Counted from the first letter of the stretch, positions 37,710 to 47,576 are shown. The stretch: 64,000 nucleotides of DNA from Wenjunlia tyrosinilytica (GCF_014646055.1 NZ_BMMS01000001.1:333892-397891), one strand, 5' to 3'. Program-made: numbers and translations. The notes: generated by a model from the sequence alone, not told the origin.

Positions 37710-40700
37710 TCAGCCGAGGCCGGGAAGCGGGGGCGGGGTCGCGGCCGGGTGTTCCGCGAGGGCCTCCAGGGCCAGGGCGACGGCCTTGTCCAGCTGGGGG
37801 TCGCGGCCGGCGGCGTGGTCCTGGGGCGCGCACACCACCTCGACGTCGGGGTCGACGCCGTGGTTCTCCACACCCCACCCGTACCCCTGGAGCCAGACGG
37901 CGTACTTGGGCTGGGTCACCGAGGTGCCGTCCACCAGCGAGTAGCGGCTGTCGATGCCGATGACCCCGCCCCAGGTGCGGGTGCCCACGACGGGGCCGAG
38001 ACCCAGCGCCTGGATGGCCGCGTTGACCATGTCGCCGTCGGAGCCGGAGAACTCGTTCGCCACGGCCACTATCGGCCCGCGCGGGGCGTCCAGGGGGTAG
38101 CTGAGCGCACGCGTGCCGCGCGGCACGTCCCAGCCGACGATCCTGCGGGCGAGCTTCTCCACGACGAGCTGCGAGGTGTGCCCGCCGCGGTTCTCCCGCA
38201 CGTCGACGACCAGGCCGTCCCGGGCGACCTCGACCCTCAGGTCCCGGTGGAGCTGCGCCCAGCCGGAGCCCACCATGTCGGGCACGTGCAGATAGCCGAG
38301 GCGGCCCTCGGACTGCCGGTGGACGTAGGCACGGCGGTCGGCCACCCAGTCGTGGTAGCGCAGCGGCTCCTCGTCGTCGACGGGGACGGCCACGGCGTGC
38401 CGGGGCTCGCCGCCTCCCGAGGGGGCGACGGTGAGCTCGACGGGCTGGTCGGCGGCGCCCACGAGCAGGGGTCCGGGGCCGACGACCGGGTCCACGGGCC
38501 GACCGTCCACCGCGAGGATCGCGTCGCCGGGACCGACCGCGACGCCGGGTGCGGTCAGCGGGGAGCGCGCCCGGGGGTCGGAGCTCTCCGAGGGCAGGAC
38601 CCGGGCGACGCGCCAGACGCCCTCCGCGTCCCGTTCGAGGTCGGCGCCGAGCAGTCCCTGGCGCCGGGCGCCGCCGCCGTGCCCTCCGGGCGGGATGACA
38701 TAGGCGTGCGAGGTGTTGAGCTCGCCCTGGACCTCCCAGAGCAGGTCCACGAGGTCGTCGTGGGTGGCGAGCAGGTCCAGCAGCGGGCGGTACCGGTCCA
38801 GTACGCCCTCCCAGTCCACGCCGCCCATGTCGGGCCGCCAGAAGTTGTCCCGCATGAGGCGCCCGGCCTCGTCGAACATCTGCCGCCACTCCTCGGCGGG
38901 CTGGACGGTGACCCGCACGCGGGACAGGTCGACGGGGATCCGGTCGTCGCTGTTCTCGTCGTCGGACGCCTTCCGGTCGGCGGGCAGCACCACGAGCTTG
39001 TCGCCCTCCAGCACCAGCAGGCGGCTGCCGTCCCCGGTGACGGAGAAGTCCTCGATGTCCTCGGCGAGCACCTCCAGCCGGTGGCCCGTCAGGTCGTAGC
39101 GCTCCAGGGCGGGGCCGGGCGGCGCGCTGTCGGGGGTGGCCAGGCCCGCGCCGAGGACGCCCTGGACGGGGTGGCGCAGCCACAGCACTCCGTCCTTGGC
39201 CGTGCGCAGCGTCGAGTAGCGGTCGGCGCAGACGGGGAAGGCGACGATGCGGTCGGCGAGGCCGTCGAGGTCGACGCGGGTCTGCGGCGCGCTCTCCTCC
39301 GTGGCCGTATCGCCGCTCTCCTTCTCGGCGCCGACTCCCCGGCCGTGGCGCTGCGGGCCGAACGGGGACGGGGTGGCGGCGGCGAGGGTGATCAGGTGGG
39401 GGCGGCACCCGGCGGGGAACGACAGGTCGAAGACGTGGGCGTCGTAGACGGGGTCGAAGCTGCGCTCGGAAAGGAACGCCAGATGCTTGCCGTCAGGGGT
39501 GAAGGCGGGCGAGAAGTCGGTGAAGCGCAGCGGGGTGGCGTCGGCGACGGACAGGTCGGCGGCGTTGGCGATCTTCAGCTGGCGCAGCGGCTCGGGGCCG
39601 GGGTGGGACCAGGCCAGCCAGCCGGAGTCGGGGGAGAACACCAGGCCGTTGGCGTCGCCGTCCTCGCTCCTGGCCACCTCCCGCACCTCGCCGGTCTGGG
39701 CCTCGACCAGCAGGACCCGGCCGTCGTGGGAGGACACGGCCACCCGGCGGCCGTCGGGAGAGACGGCGAGGTCCAGCACCCGGCCGAGCTGCCCGGAGCC
39801 GATGCGGCGCGGGGGCGTGTCCAGGGACGCTCCGGTCGCGGGCGCGAACTCCAGCCCGTCCTCGCCCTCGGCGTCGGACACCCACACCACCTGGTCGCCC
39901 AGCACCCTGGGCAGCCTGGCCCGCACCCCCGGCGCCGCGCTCAGGACCCTGGCCGGGCCCTCGCGGTGCGTGACCCAGTGCACGGTCCCGCGCACCTCCA
40001 CGGCGCTGCCGCGGCCGGTGTGGTCGGGGACGGCCTCGCCGAGGTGGCCCGCCGCCCGCAGGGGGTAGGGCTGAAGGTCGACCCGGGGGCCGCCGAGGCG
40101 GATGTCGAGGCGGCGCGGCTCGGCTCCGTCGAGGTCGTCGAGCACCCACACGCGGCCCGCGCTCGCGTAGACGACACGGGCGCCGTCGGTGGAGGCGTGG
40201 CGGGCGTAGAAGCCGTCCAGCGGGGTGTGGCGGCGCAGGTCCGAGCCGTCGGGCAGGCTCGAGTACAGGGCGCCGACGCCTTCCTGGTCGGAGAGGAAGG
40301 CGATGCGCTCCCCCACCCACAGCGCGCACTCGAGATTGCCGTCGATGCCCTCGTGGACACGGCTGAACTGTCCGTCGCCCGTCGCGTCCAGCCAGAGCTT
40401 GCCCGCCGTGCCACCGCGGTAGCGCTTCCAGTAGGCGGCCTCGCGGCCCATCGTGGCGGACAGCAGCAGGACCTCGCCGCCGGCGCCGCGGGCGACCCCG
40501 CCGACGGGCCCGTACGGCAGCCTGCGGGCGGGGCCGGCGTCGAGCGGCACGGCGTGCGCCCAGGTCCGCCGCAAGGACGCCTGCCCGGCGGTGGTGATGG
40601 CCAGCACCTCGGTGTCGCCGACCCAGCCGCGCACGGATGTCTTGGGACTGCCCCAGTGCGTCAGCCTGCGCGACGCTCCGCCCTCGACCGGAGCGATGTG

Positions 40701-40928
40701 CACCTCGGGGGCGCCGTCCCGCGTGGAGGTCCACGCGAGCCAGGTGCCGTCGGGAGAGAAACGGGGATGGTCCACGGGCATGTTGTCCGCGCTCACCCGC
40801 CAGGCGCGGCCACCGGTGAGCGGGGCCACCCAGACGTCGTCCTCGGCGGTGAAGGCGACCAGGTCGCCGTGGATGTGCGGGTAGCGGAGATAACCAGGCA
40901 GGTGCGTCACATCGGCCACAGTAGTCAC
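37710..40928 (-). CDS. tricorn protease homologue (S41 family)
   Basis: A 1072-residue protein matching archaeal and Streptomyces tricorn proteases, large cytosolic peptidases that shorten oligopeptides. Two beta-propellers occupy about residues 1-680 (repeats such as RFSPDGTWLAWTS and FSPDSGWLAWSHPG). A C1 helical domain, a PDZ domain (about 765-850) and the S41 catalytic domain follow. Catalytic residues are His in NTSHAYV, nucleophile S963 in NEFSGSDGD, and Glu in GVENHGVDPD. The start is GTG 40928 or GTG 40919. It is transcribed ahead of HIT and rnz. Confidence 0.95.
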   Translation of the reverse strand: MTTVADVTHLPGYLRYPHIHGDLVAFTAEDDVWVAPLTGGRAWRVSADNMPVDHPRFSPDGTWLAWTSTRDGAPEVHIAPVEGGASRRLTHWGSPKTSVRGWVGDTEVLAITTAGQASLRRTWAHAVPLDAGPARRLPYGPVGGVARGAGGEVLLLSATMGREAAYWKRYRGGTAGKLWLDATGDGQFSRVHEGIDGNLECALWVGERIAFLSDQEGVGALYSSLPDGSDLRRHTPLDGFYARHASTDGARVVYASAGRVWVLDDLDGAEPRRLDIRLGGPRVDLQPYPLRAAGHLGEAVPDHTGRGSAVEVRGTVHWVTHREGPARVLSAAPGVRARLPRVLGDQVVWVSDAEGEDGLEFAPATGASLDTPPRRIGSGQLGRVLDLAVSPDGRRVAVSSHDGRVLLVEAQTGEVREVARSEDGDANGLVFSPDSGWLAWSHPGPEPLRQLKIANAADLSVADATPLRFTDFSPAFTPDGKHLAFLSERSFDPVYDAHVFDLSFPAGCRPHLITLAAATPSPFGPQRHGRGVGAEKESGDTATEESAPQTRVDLDGLADRIVAFPVCADRYSTLRTAKDGVLWLRHPVQGVLGAGLATPDSAPPGPALERYDLTGHRLEVLAEDIEDFSVTGDGSRLLVLEGDKLVVLPADRKASDDENSDDRIPVDLSRVRVTVQPAEEWRQMFDEAGRLMRDNFWRPDMGGVDWEGVLDRYRPLLDLLATHDDLVDLLWEVQGELNTSHAYVIPPGGHGGGARRQGLLGADLERDAEGVWRVARVLPSESSDPRARSPLTAPGVAVGPGDAILAVDGRPVDPVVGPGPLLVGAADQPVELTVAPSGGGEPRHAVAVPVDDEEPLRYHDWVADRRAYVHRQSEGRLGYLHVPDMVGSGWAQLHRDLRVEVARDGLVVDVRENRGGHTSQLVVEKLARRIVGWDVPRGTRALSYPLDAPRGPIVAVANEFSGSDGDMVNAAIQALGLGPVVGTRTWGGVIGIDSRYSLVDGTSVTQPKYAVWLQGYGWGVENHGVDPDVEVVCAPQDHAAGRDPQLDKAVALALEALAEHPAATPPPLPGLG

Positions 40929-41078
40929 GCCCGCGAGGCGGGGACGAGCGCTTTCGGACGTTCCCTCCCGTTCAGTTCCGCCCGTTCACGGGGCAGGAGT
41001 TGGGATGGGCGGGTGGCCAGGCAGCGGGCACGGGGTTTGCGGTGCCACTGCCCGACGGGCGGCTGCGCGGGCCGCGGG

Positions 41079-41828
41079 TCAGCCCCAGCGGCCGGTGCGC
41101 GTGAGCAGGGCGGCGGTCGCCGCGACGCCCGCCGTGGAGGTGCGCAGGACGCTCTGCCCCAGGCGGTACGGCTTGGCACCGGCGGCGGCGAAGGTGTCGA
41201 TCTCCTCGGGACAGACCCCGCCCTCCGGGCCGACGACCAGCACGATCGAGCCGGAATCCGGCAGTGGGACCGCGGCCAGCGGCTGTGCGCCCTCCTCGTG
41301 GAGGACGGCGGCCAGATCGGCGCCGCCCAGCAGTCCGGCCACCTGATGGGTCGTCATCATGTCGTGCACGACCGGGAACCGCAGCCTGCGCGCCTGCTTG
41401 CCGGCCTCCCTGGCGGTGGCTCTCCACTTCGCCAGGGACTTCGCCCCGCGCTCGCCCTTCCACTGGGTGATGCAGCGTGAGGCCGCCCACGGCACGACGG
41501 CGTCGACGCCGACCTCGGTCATCGTCTCGACCGCGAGCTCACCCCGGTCGCCCTTGGGCAGCGCCTGGACGACGGTGATGCTCGGGCTCGGCGGCGGATC
41601 CTCGCGCAGGCTCTCCACGGCGACCTCGAGGGTGTCCTTGCCCTCGACGGAGGCGACGGTCCCCGAGGCGCCGTTGCCCTCGCCGTCGGTGAGCACGATC
41701 GGCTCACCGACCCTCAGCCGGCGGACGGAGACGGCGTGCCGCCCCTCCGCCCCGTCGAGGACGACCGAGCGGCCCGGCGCGGCCTTCGCCAGCCGTTCCG
41801 CCTCGACCAGGAAGACCGGTGCGCTCAC
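41079..41828 (-). CDS. rsmE: 16S rRNA (uracil(1498)-N(3))-methyltransferase
   Basis: A 249-residue SPOUT-fold methyltransferase for U1498 of 16S rRNA. An N-terminal PUA-like domain (HAVSVRRLRVGEPIVLTDGEG) is followed by the trefoil-knot SAM site VLVVGPEGGVCPEEIDTF and LGQSVLRTSTAGVAA. The GTG at 41828 overlaps the nitronate monooxygenase stop as GTGA, so the two are coupled; the longer open frame upstream is a shadow of that gene. Standard family length. Confidence 0.95.
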   Translation of the reverse strand: MSAPVFLVEAERLAKAAPGRSVVLDGAEGRHAVSVRRLRVGEPIVLTDGEGNGASGTVASVEGKDTLEVAVESLREDPPPSPSITVVQALPKGDRGELAVETMTEVGVDAVVPWAASRCITQWKGERGAKSLAKWRATAREAGKQARRLRFPVVHDMMTTHQVAGLLGGADLAAVLHEEGAQPLAAVPLPDSGSIVLVVGPEGGVCPEEIDTFAAAGAKPYRLGQSVLRTSTAGVAATAALLTRTGRWG

Positions 41829-42967
41829 GCCTGCGCCTTCTCGGCCTCGTCGATTTCGGCGGTCTTCTCGGCCTCGCTGACCTCGGCGGCCTTCTCGGCC
41901 TCGTTGACCTCGACGGTCTTCCTTGCCTCGTTGACCTCGGCAACCAGAGTCTCGACCAGCTCTGCGGCGGGCAGGGGGCGGGCGAGCCGGTGACCCTGTC
42001 CCGCCCACAGCGCCATCGCCTGCGGATCGCCCGCGGTTGCCGCCGCCTTGCGCAGCGGCGAGGTCAGATAGTGCACCTGCGGATAGGCGGCCGGGGCGTA
42101 CGGTCCGTGCTCGCGCATGAACCGGTTCACCAGGCCGCGCGCCGGGCGACCCGAGAACGCCCTGGTCAGCTCGGTGTGGGTGAACAGCGGGTCGGTCATG
42201 GCCGATTTGTGCACGGCGTTCGCCCCCGACTCGGGGGTGACCAGGAAGGCCGTGCCGAGCTGAGCGGCGCTCGCGCCCGCGGCCAGCACCGCGGCGATCT
42301 GCGAGCCGCGCATGAGGCCGCCCGCGGCGATCAGGGGCAGGTCGACGCTCTCGCGCACCAGGCCGAGCAGCGACAGCAGGCCGAGCCCGGCCCCGTCCAG
42401 CTCGGGGTCGTTGCGGTGCGAACCCTGGTGCCCTCCGGCCTCCACGCCCTGAAGGCACACCGCGTCCGCGCCCGCGCGTTCGGCCGCGCGCGCCTCGGCG
42501 GGCGAGGTCACGGTCACCACGGTGGCGGTGCCGACGCGGCGCAGCGCCTCGATCTCGCTGGGCTTGGGGCAGCCGAAGGTGAAGCTGACCACGGGCACGG
42601 GTTCACTGATGAGCAGGGCGAGCTTGGCCTCGTAGGCGTCGTCCGTGGAGCCGCCGCTGTCCCCGAGGGAGGTCTTGAACCACGCGGCCTCGGTGCCCAG
42701 TTGCTCACGGTAGACGGCGACCGCCGCCGGATCGGCGGTGGGCGCCTGAGGCATGAAGAGATTGACGCCGAACGGCGTGCCCGGGGCCAGAAGGGGCCGC
42801 AGCCGCTCGATCTCCTCGCGCATGCCCGCCGCCGTCTTGTACCCCGCGGCCAGGAAGCCGAGGCCCCCCGCCTGCGAGACGGCGGCGGCGAGCTCCGGCC
42901 GGGAACCGCCGCCCGCCATGGGCGCCTGCACGACGGGATGCGGGAAGAGGCTGCTGAACTCGACCAT
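41825..42967 (-). CDS. nitronate monooxygenase family flavoprotein with repetitive tail
   Basis: A 380-residue FMN enzyme of the 2-nitropropane dioxygenase/nitronate monooxygenase family, oxidising nitronates such as propionate-3-nitronate. The barrel begins FPHPVVQAPMAGGGSRPELAAAVSQAGGLGFLAAGYK; FMN and substrate regions include CLQGVEAGGHQGSH, PLIAAGGLMRG and GTAFLVTPESGA. The last 36 or so residues are four copies of a nine-residue charged repeat of the type EVNEAEKAA, absent from typical family members. GTGA overlap couples it to rsmE. Confidence 0.93.
   Translation of the reverse strand: MVEFSSLFPHPVVQAPMAGGGSRPELAAAVSQAGGLGFLAAGYKTAAGMREEIERLRPLLAPGTPFGVNLFMPQAPTADPAAVAVYREQLGTEAAWFKTSLGDSGGSTDDAYEAKLALLISEPVPVVSFTFGCPKPSEIEALRRVGTATVVTVTSPAEARAAERAGADAVCLQGVEAGGHQGSHRNDPELDGAGLGLLSLLGLVRESVDLPLIAAGGLMRGSQIAAVLAAGASAAQLGTAFLVTPESGANAVHKSAMTDPLFTHTELTRAFSGRPARGLVNRFMREHGPYAPAAYPQVHYLTSPLRKAAATAGDPQAMALWAGQGHRLARPLPAAELVETLVAEVNEARKTVEVNEAEKAAEVSEAEKTAEIDEAEKAQA
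41831..41943 (-). repeat. 27-bp intragenic repeats encoding the nitronate monooxygenase tail
   Basis: About four imperfect 27-bp copies encode EVNEARKTV, EVNEAEKAA, EVSEAEKTA and EIDEAEKAQ. The unit preserves the frame and forms a Glu/Lys-rich helix. Confidence 0.85.
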
Positions 42968-43002
42968 GGGGCCATCGTTTCACGGGGCCAGGGCACACGG
43001 AA

Positions 43003-43035
43003 CGCGGGGCGCCGCCCGTCGGACGGCGCCCCGCG
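43003..43035. terminator. terminator downstream of dnaJ
   Basis: CGCGGGGCGCCG (43003-43014) and CGGCGCCCCGCG (43024-43035) form a perfect 12-bp stem with a 9-base loop. It lies between the dnaJ stop and the next minus-strand gene. Confidence 0.75.
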
Positions 43036-43081
43036 GCACGCCACGGCGACAGATCGCCCGCCACCAGTCGGACTCGCCTGC

Positions 43082-44215
43082 TCAGCGGCCGTTGAAAGCG
43101 TCCTTCAGACGGGAGAACAGCCCCTGCTGGCCGGGCGCGAAGTGGCCCGAGGCCCGCTCCTCGCCCCGCAGCTTGGCCAGGCGCCGGATGAGCTCCTCCT
43201 GCTCGGCGTCGAGCTTGGAGGGCGTCTGCACCTCGACGTGCACGATCAGATCGCCGCGCCCGCCGCCGCGCAGATGGGTGACACCGCGCTGATGCAGCGG
43301 GATCGACTGGCCGGACTGGGTGCCGGGCCGGATGTCGACCTCCTCGAGCCCGTCGAGCGTCTCCAGCGGGATCTTGGTGCCCAGGGCGGCGGCGGTCATG
43401 GGCAGCGTGACCGTGCAGTGCAGGTCGTCGCCGCGCCGCTGGAAGACCGCGTGCGGCCGCTCGGAGATCTCCACGTAGAGGTCTCCGGCCGGGCCTCCGC
43501 CGGGGCCGACCTCGCCCTCACCGGCGAGTTGGATCCGGGTGCCGTTGTCCACACCGGCTGGGATCTTGACGGTCAGGGTGCGGCGGGAGCGGACCCGGCC
43601 GTCGCCCGCGCACTCGGGGCACGGGGTCGGCACGACCGTGCCGAACCCCTGGCACTGCGGGCAGGGACGCGAGGTCATGACCTGGCCCAGGAAGGAGCGG
43701 GTCACCTGCGAGACCTCACCGCGGCCGCGGCACATGTCGCAGGTCTGCGCCGAGGTGCCGGGCGCCGCGCCCTCGCCCTCACAGGTGGTGCAGACGACCG
43801 CGGTGTCCACCTGGATGTCCTTGGTGGTGCCGAACGCGGCCTCGTCCAGCTCGACCTCGAGACGGATCATCGCGTCCTGGCCGCGCCGGGTGCGCGAGCG
43901 CGGGCCGCGCTGCGAGGCGGTGCCGAAGAACGCGTCCATGATGTCGCTGAACCCGCCGAACCCGGCTCCGAAGCCACCCGCGCCGCCACCGCCGGCGGCG
44001 GACAGCGGATCGCCGCCGAGGTCGTAGACCTGCTTCTTCTGCGGGTCGGACAGGACCTCGTAAGCGGCGTTGATCTCCTTGAACCGCTCCTGGGTCTTGG
44101 GGTCCGGGTTGACGTCCGGGTGCAGCTCGCGCGCGAGACGGCGGAACGCCTTCTTGATCTCGTCCTGGCTCGCGTCACGACGGACGCCCAGGACCGCGTA
44201 GTAGTCCGTGGCCAC
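43082..44215 (-). CDS. dnaJ: molecular chaperone DnaJ (DnaJ2 type)
   Basis: A 377-residue type I J-domain chaperone that stimulates DnaK. The J domain (residues 1-70) has the HPD motif in ARELHPDVNPD; a Gly-rich linker (SAAGGGGAGGFGAGFGG) follows; the zinc domain has four repeats CTTCEGEG, CDMCRGRG, CPQCQGFG and CPECAGDG. The substrate-binding and dimerisation regions complete it. The GTG at 44215 begins the base after the hrcA TAA (TAAGTG), so it is translated as an hrcA-dnaJ unit under CIRCE control. Confidence 0.96.
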   Translation of the reverse strand: MATDYYAVLGVRRDASQDEIKKAFRRLARELHPDVNPDPKTQERFKEINAAYEVLSDPQKKQVYDLGGDPLSAAGGGGAGGFGAGFGGFSDIMDAFFGTASQRGPRSRTRRGQDAMIRLEVELDEAAFGTTKDIQVDTAVVCTTCEGEGAAPGTSAQTCDMCRGRGEVSQVTRSFLGQVMTSRPCPQCQGFGTVVPTPCPECAGDGRVRSRRTLTVKIPAGVDNGTRIQLAGEGEVGPGGGPAGDLYVEISERPHAVFQRRGDDLHCTVTLPMTAAALGTKIPLETLDGLEEVDIRPGTQSGQSIPLHQRGVTHLRGGGRGDLIVHVEVQTPSKLDAEQEELIRRLAKLRGEERASGHFAPGQQGLFSRLKDAFNGR

Positions 44216-45232
44216 TTACGACTCCGCCAGGATCTGTCCGACGTAACGTGCCACTGCGCGTACCGCTCCCATCGTTCCGGGGTAGTCCATGCGGGTCGGT
44301 CCGACCACGCCGAGTTTCGCAACTGCCTCGTCGCCCGAACCGTAGCCGACCGAGACGACGGACGTTGAGTTCAAGCCCTCATGGGCGTTCTCATGGCCGA
44401 TTCGCACCGTCACTCCCGAGTCCTTCGCCTCACCGAGGAGCCTCAGGAGGACGACCTGCTCCTCCAGCGCTTCCAGCACCGGGCGGATGGTCATCGGGAA
44501 GTCGTGGCCGAATCTCGTGAGGTTGGAGGTGCCGCCGATCATCAGCCGCTCCTCGGTCTCCTCGACCAGGGTCTCCAGCAGGGTGGACAGCACGGTGGAG
44601 ACATTGGAGCGGTCGTCCTGCTCGAACGACTCCGGGAGTTCCACCACCAGCTGGGGAACATCCGAGAACCGGCGCCCGACGACCCGGCTGTTGAGCCGGG
44701 CGCGCAGATCGGCCATGACCGTCTCGCCCATGGGGGACGGGCAGTCCACCACCCGCTGCTCGACCCGGCCGGTGTCGGTGATGAGCACCAGCATGACGCG
44801 GGCGGGCGCGAGCGAGAGCAGCTCGACATGGCGCACGGTGGAGCGGGTCAGCGAGGGGTACTGGACGACGGCGACCTGCCGGGTCAGCTGGGCGAGCAGC
44901 CGGACGGTGCGGGCGACCACGTCGTCGAGGTCCACCGCCCCGCCGAGGAAGTTGTGGATGGCGCGGCGTTCGGCGGCGGACAGCGGCTTGACGCCCGCGA
45001 GGCGGTCCACGAACAGCCGGTAGCCCTTGTCCGTGGGGATGCGTCCCGCGCTGGTGTGCGGCTGCTGGATGAAGCCGTCCTCCTCCAGCGCCGCCATGTC
45101 GTTGCGGACCGTGGCCGGGGAGACACCGAGGTTGTGGCGCTCGGTGAGCGCCTTGGAACCGACCGGCTCCTCCGTCCCCACGTAGTCCTGGACGATGGCG
45201 CGCAGCACCTCGAGCCTGCGTTCGCTGAGCAT
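44216..45232 (-). CDS. hrcA: heat-inducible transcriptional repressor HrcA
   Basis: A 338-residue repressor of class I heat-shock genes. An N-terminal winged helix ([52 protein letters not shown]) binds CIRCE; a GAF-like middle and dimerisation region follow ([14 protein letters not shown]). Repressor activity is kept up by GroEL in studied species. The ATG at 45232 gives the family start [17 protein letters not shown] element lies 69 bp upstream, so the operon is autoregulated. Confidence 0.96.
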   Translation of the reverse strand: MLSERRLEVLRAIVQDYVGTEEPVGSKALTERHNLGVSPATVRNDMAALEEDGFIQQPHTSAGRIPTDKGYRLFVDRLAGVKPLSAAERRAIHNFLGGAVDLDDVVARTVRLLAQLTRQVAVVQYPSLTRSTVRHVELLSLAPARVMLVLITDTGRVEQRVVDCPSPMGETVMADLRARLNSRVVGRRFSDVPQLVVELPESFEQDDRSNVSTVLSTLLETLVEETEERLMIGGTSNLTRFGHDFPMTIRPVLEALEEQVVLLRLLGEAKDSGVTVRIGHENAHEGLNSTSVVSVGYGSGDEAVAKLGVVGPTRMDYPGTMGAVRAVARYVGQILAES

Positions 45233-45300
45233 TCGCGCACCTCCAGCCGTGGTCCTGATCCTCGCGCGTCCTGATACTCGCGCGTCCTCATACCCGTGCA

Positions 45301-45327
45301 TTGGCACTCTGCACAACCGAGTGCCAG
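45301..45327. promoter_or_regulatory. CIRCE operator of hrcA-dnaJ
   Basis: TTGGCACTC (45301-45309), nine bases, then GAGTGCCAG (45319-45327): the CIRCE arrangement of 9-bp arms with N9, with one mismatched outer pair. HrcA binding here would repress hrcA-dnaJ2. Confidence 0.92.
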
Positions 45328-45426
45328 TATTCCTGTGCCAGTGTACGGCCGGGTAGCAACGCTCCGGAATGCCGGACCGGCGCGGGCCACCGTATCGCGG
45401 CACTTCCCACCGGTTAGCGTCTCCGT

Positions 45427-46146
45427 ATGGACGGAAGATGGGAAGAGTACGGGTGGACCCGGTTGGGTCACGGTGTCGCCCGTCGGCGACTTCCCGGAGT
45501 GGACGCCACGGTCGGGGTCGTGACCGGGGAGAACGGGCTGCTGGTCGTGGACACCGGGGGCTCGCTGGAGGAGGGGGCGGAGCTGGCCGCGTCCCTGACC
45601 GGGGCCACGGGCCGCGCGGCCACAGATGTCGTGATCACGCACGCGCACTGGGACCACTGTTTCGGGACCCTCGCCTTCGCCGGTGCGGAGGTGTTCGGGG
45701 CTCAGGGCCTTGCGGCCCGGCTGGACGGGGAGGAGCTGGCTCGGGACGCGGTCCGGTACGGGGCGGAGCCCGCGAGGGCGCGGGAGGCGGCTGCCGCCCT
45801 GGTGGCGCCGTCGCGGCTGGTGGACGGGGAGTACGAGCTCGACCTGGGCGGCCGGGTGGTGCGGCTCCTGCACCCCGGGGGCGCCCACACCGACCACGAC
45901 CTCGCCGTGGTGGTCCCCGTCCCGGGAGAGCGGACCATCGTCTTCTGTGGCGATCTTGTGGAGGAATCCGGGCCGCCGCAGGCCGGTCCGGACGCGGTGC
46001 CGGAGGGCTGGCCCGCTGCGCTGGACCGGCTCCTGGCGGCGGGCGGGGACGGTGCGCTGTACGTGCCCGGACACGGAGCGGTGGTCGATGCCGGGTTTGT
46101 CCGTGACCAACGCAACGCCCTGGCGGCCCGGTTCGGCGTGTCGTAG
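45427..46146 (+). CDS. MBL fold metallo-hydrolase
   Basis: A 239-residue metallo-beta-lactamase-fold hydrolase. The metal motif is [11 protein letters not shown] (HxHxDH), with later ligands in [23 protein letters not shown] and [14 protein letters not shown]. The pattern is that of stand-alone class B-like or glyoxalase II-like hydrolases; the substrate cannot be assigned. The DUF3097 gene follows 34 bp later and may be co-transcribed. It is divergent from hrcA. Confidence 0.9.
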   Translation: MDGRWEEYGWTRLGHGVARRRLPGVDATVGVVTGENGLLVVDTGGSLEEGAELAASLTGATGRAATDVVITHAHWDHCFGTLAFAGAEVFGAQGLAARLDGEELARDAVRYGAEPARAREAAAALVAPSRLVDGEYELDLGGRVVRLLHPGGAHTDHDLAVVVPVPGERTIVFCGDLVEESGPPQAGPDAVPEGWPAALDRLLAAGGDGALYVPGHGAVVDAGFVRDQRNALAARFGVS

Positions 46147-46180
46147 GCGTTCCGGGCCGACCGTTCCTATCGTCGGTCCA

Positions 46181-47011
46181 ATGCGCAGCAGACAGTACGG
46201 ACCGGACCTCACGCCGCCGTGGAAGAAGAAGAATCCGGCGCCCGAGGTGGCCGCCGAGCCCGGCCTGGTCGTCGAGGAGGCCGTCACCGGCTTCTGCGGG
46301 GCGGTGGTGCGCTGCGAGAAGACCGCGCAGGGCCTGACGGTGACGCTCGAGGACCGCTTCGGCAAGCTGCGGGTCTTCCCGATGGAGCCGCGCGGCTTCC
46401 TCCTGGAGGGCCGGACGGTGACCCTGGTCCGTCCGCAGGGGCGGTCCGCCGACCGGTCCGGTCCCGCGCGCACCGCCTCGGGCTCGATCGCGGTCAGGGG
46501 CGCCCGCGCCCGGGTGGCGAGGGCGGGCCGCGTCTACGTGGAGGGCAGGCACGACGCCGAACTCGTGGAACGTGTCTGGGGCGACGACCTGCGCATCGAG
46601 GGCGTGGTCGTGGAGTACCTGGAGGGCATCGACGACCTCCCGTCGATCGTGAAGGCCTTCGATCCCGGCCCCGACGCCCGCCTCGGCGTCCTGGTGGACC
46701 ACCTGGTCCCCGGCTCGAAGGAGTCGCGCATCGCCGCCCAGGTCACCGGCGACCACGTGTTGGTGGTCGGCCACCCCTACATCGACGTGTGGGAGGCGGT
46801 GAAGCCGTCGTCGGTGGGCATCCGGAGCTGGCCCCACGTCCCCCGAGGCCAGGACTGGAAAAAGGGCGTCTGCCGCGCCCTGGGCTGGCCCGAGGACACC
46901 CCCGCCGCCTGGCGCCGCATCCTGGCCTCGGTCTCCTCCTACCGCGACCTGGAACCCGCGCTGCTGGGCAGGGTGGAGGAACTGATCGACTTCGTGACAG
47001 CACCGGAGTGA
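46181..47011 (+). CDS. DUF3097 family protein
   Basis: A 276-residue protein of the actinobacterial DUF3097 family. Visible features are the N-terminal YGPDLTPPWKKKNP, a central strand-rich stretch, and a TOPRIM-like segment VYVEGRHDAELVERVWGDDLR ... GVLVDHLVPGSKES, which recalls Mg-binding nucleic-acid enzymes. The family is conserved among actinobacteria and has no known role. The ATG at 46181 gives the conserved N-terminus. Likely in a transcript with the upstream MBL gene. Confidence 0.88.
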   Translation: MRSRQYGPDLTPPWKKKNPAPEVAAEPGLVVEEAVTGFCGAVVRCEKTAQGLTVTLEDRFGKLRVFPMEPRGFLLEGRTVTLVRPQGRSADRSGPARTASGSIAVRGARARVARAGRVYVEGRHDAELVERVWGDDLRIEGVVVEYLEGIDDLPSIVKAFDPGPDARLGVLVDHLVPGSKESRIAAQVTGDHVLVVGHPYIDVWEAVKPSSVGIRSWPHVPRGQDWKKGVCRALGWPEDTPAAWRRILASVSSYRDLEPALLGRVEELIDFVTAPE

Positions 47012-47021
47012 CCTTGGCGGC

Positions 47022-47576
47022 TCAGGCCAGTGTCTGGAACTCGTCCGTCCCGATGGCGAGGTCGATCGCGTCGACGGGTACCGGCTCACCGAACTTGCTG
47101 ATGCGCTCCACCGCGTAGTCGGCCTCCTCACCCGCGCCGGTCGGTTCGGTGAGGAGAACGCACTTGGCGGCGAGGGGGTCGACGATCAAGTAGGCGGGTA
47201 CCCGTCCGGCCGCGTACATGGAGCGCTTGAGCCTGTAGTCGCGGCCAACACTGCTCTTGGAGACGACCTCCAGAACGAGCGCGACCGCCGGGGCCGCGAT
47301 GAGACGGCCAGGCCCTTCGACCACTCCGCGCTCGTACACCACGAGATCGGGCTGCGGCTCGCTCAATTCACCCGGAATCCGGATGTCCTGCGTTTGGCTT
47401 CGGTGCCGGCGGGCGCGTGGGATCTGATCCACCACCGACTCGACGATCCAGTTGTGGACCCGGTCGGGCCCGGCCGTCATCACGATGTCCCCCCGCAGCA
47501 GCTCTGCCTTGTAACCCTCGGGAACATCCAGGTTCTCGAAGAGCTCGGCAATCGTTCGGTCATCCACTGCGGTCAT
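47022..47576 (-). CDS. Uma2 family endonuclease-like protein (DUF820)
   Basis: A 184-residue protein of the Uma2/DUF820 family, a PD-(D/E)xK nuclease fold widespread in Streptomyces and cyanobacteria. The core is EPQPDLVVYE ... ALVLEVVSKSS, giving the D...ExxxK-like catalytic arrangement. The ATG at 47576 has GGAGG nine bases upstream; another start at 47597 is less well placed. It is convergent with the DUF3097 gene, with only 10 bp between stops. Biological role and DNA target unknown. Confidence 0.87.
   Translation of the reverse strand: MTAVDDRTIAELFENLDVPEGYKAELLRGDIVMTAGPDRVHNWIVESVVDQIPRARRHRSQTQDIRIPGELSEPQPDLVVYERGVVEGPGRLIAAPAVALVLEVVSKSSVGRDYRLKRSMYAAGRVPAYLIVDPLAAKCVLLTEPTGAGEEADYAVERISKFGEPVPVDAIDLAIGTDEFQTLA

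Noticed and set aside
36852-41480. A 1,542-codon open frame on the plus strand
   Set aside because: It is antisense to rnz, HIT, tricorn and rsmE, with low-complexity Arg/Ser/Pro/Gly composition; a high-GC artefact.
41828-42458. Longer RsmE start
   Set aside because: Would overlap most of the nitronate monooxygenase gene; the GTGA overlap start gives the normal family length.
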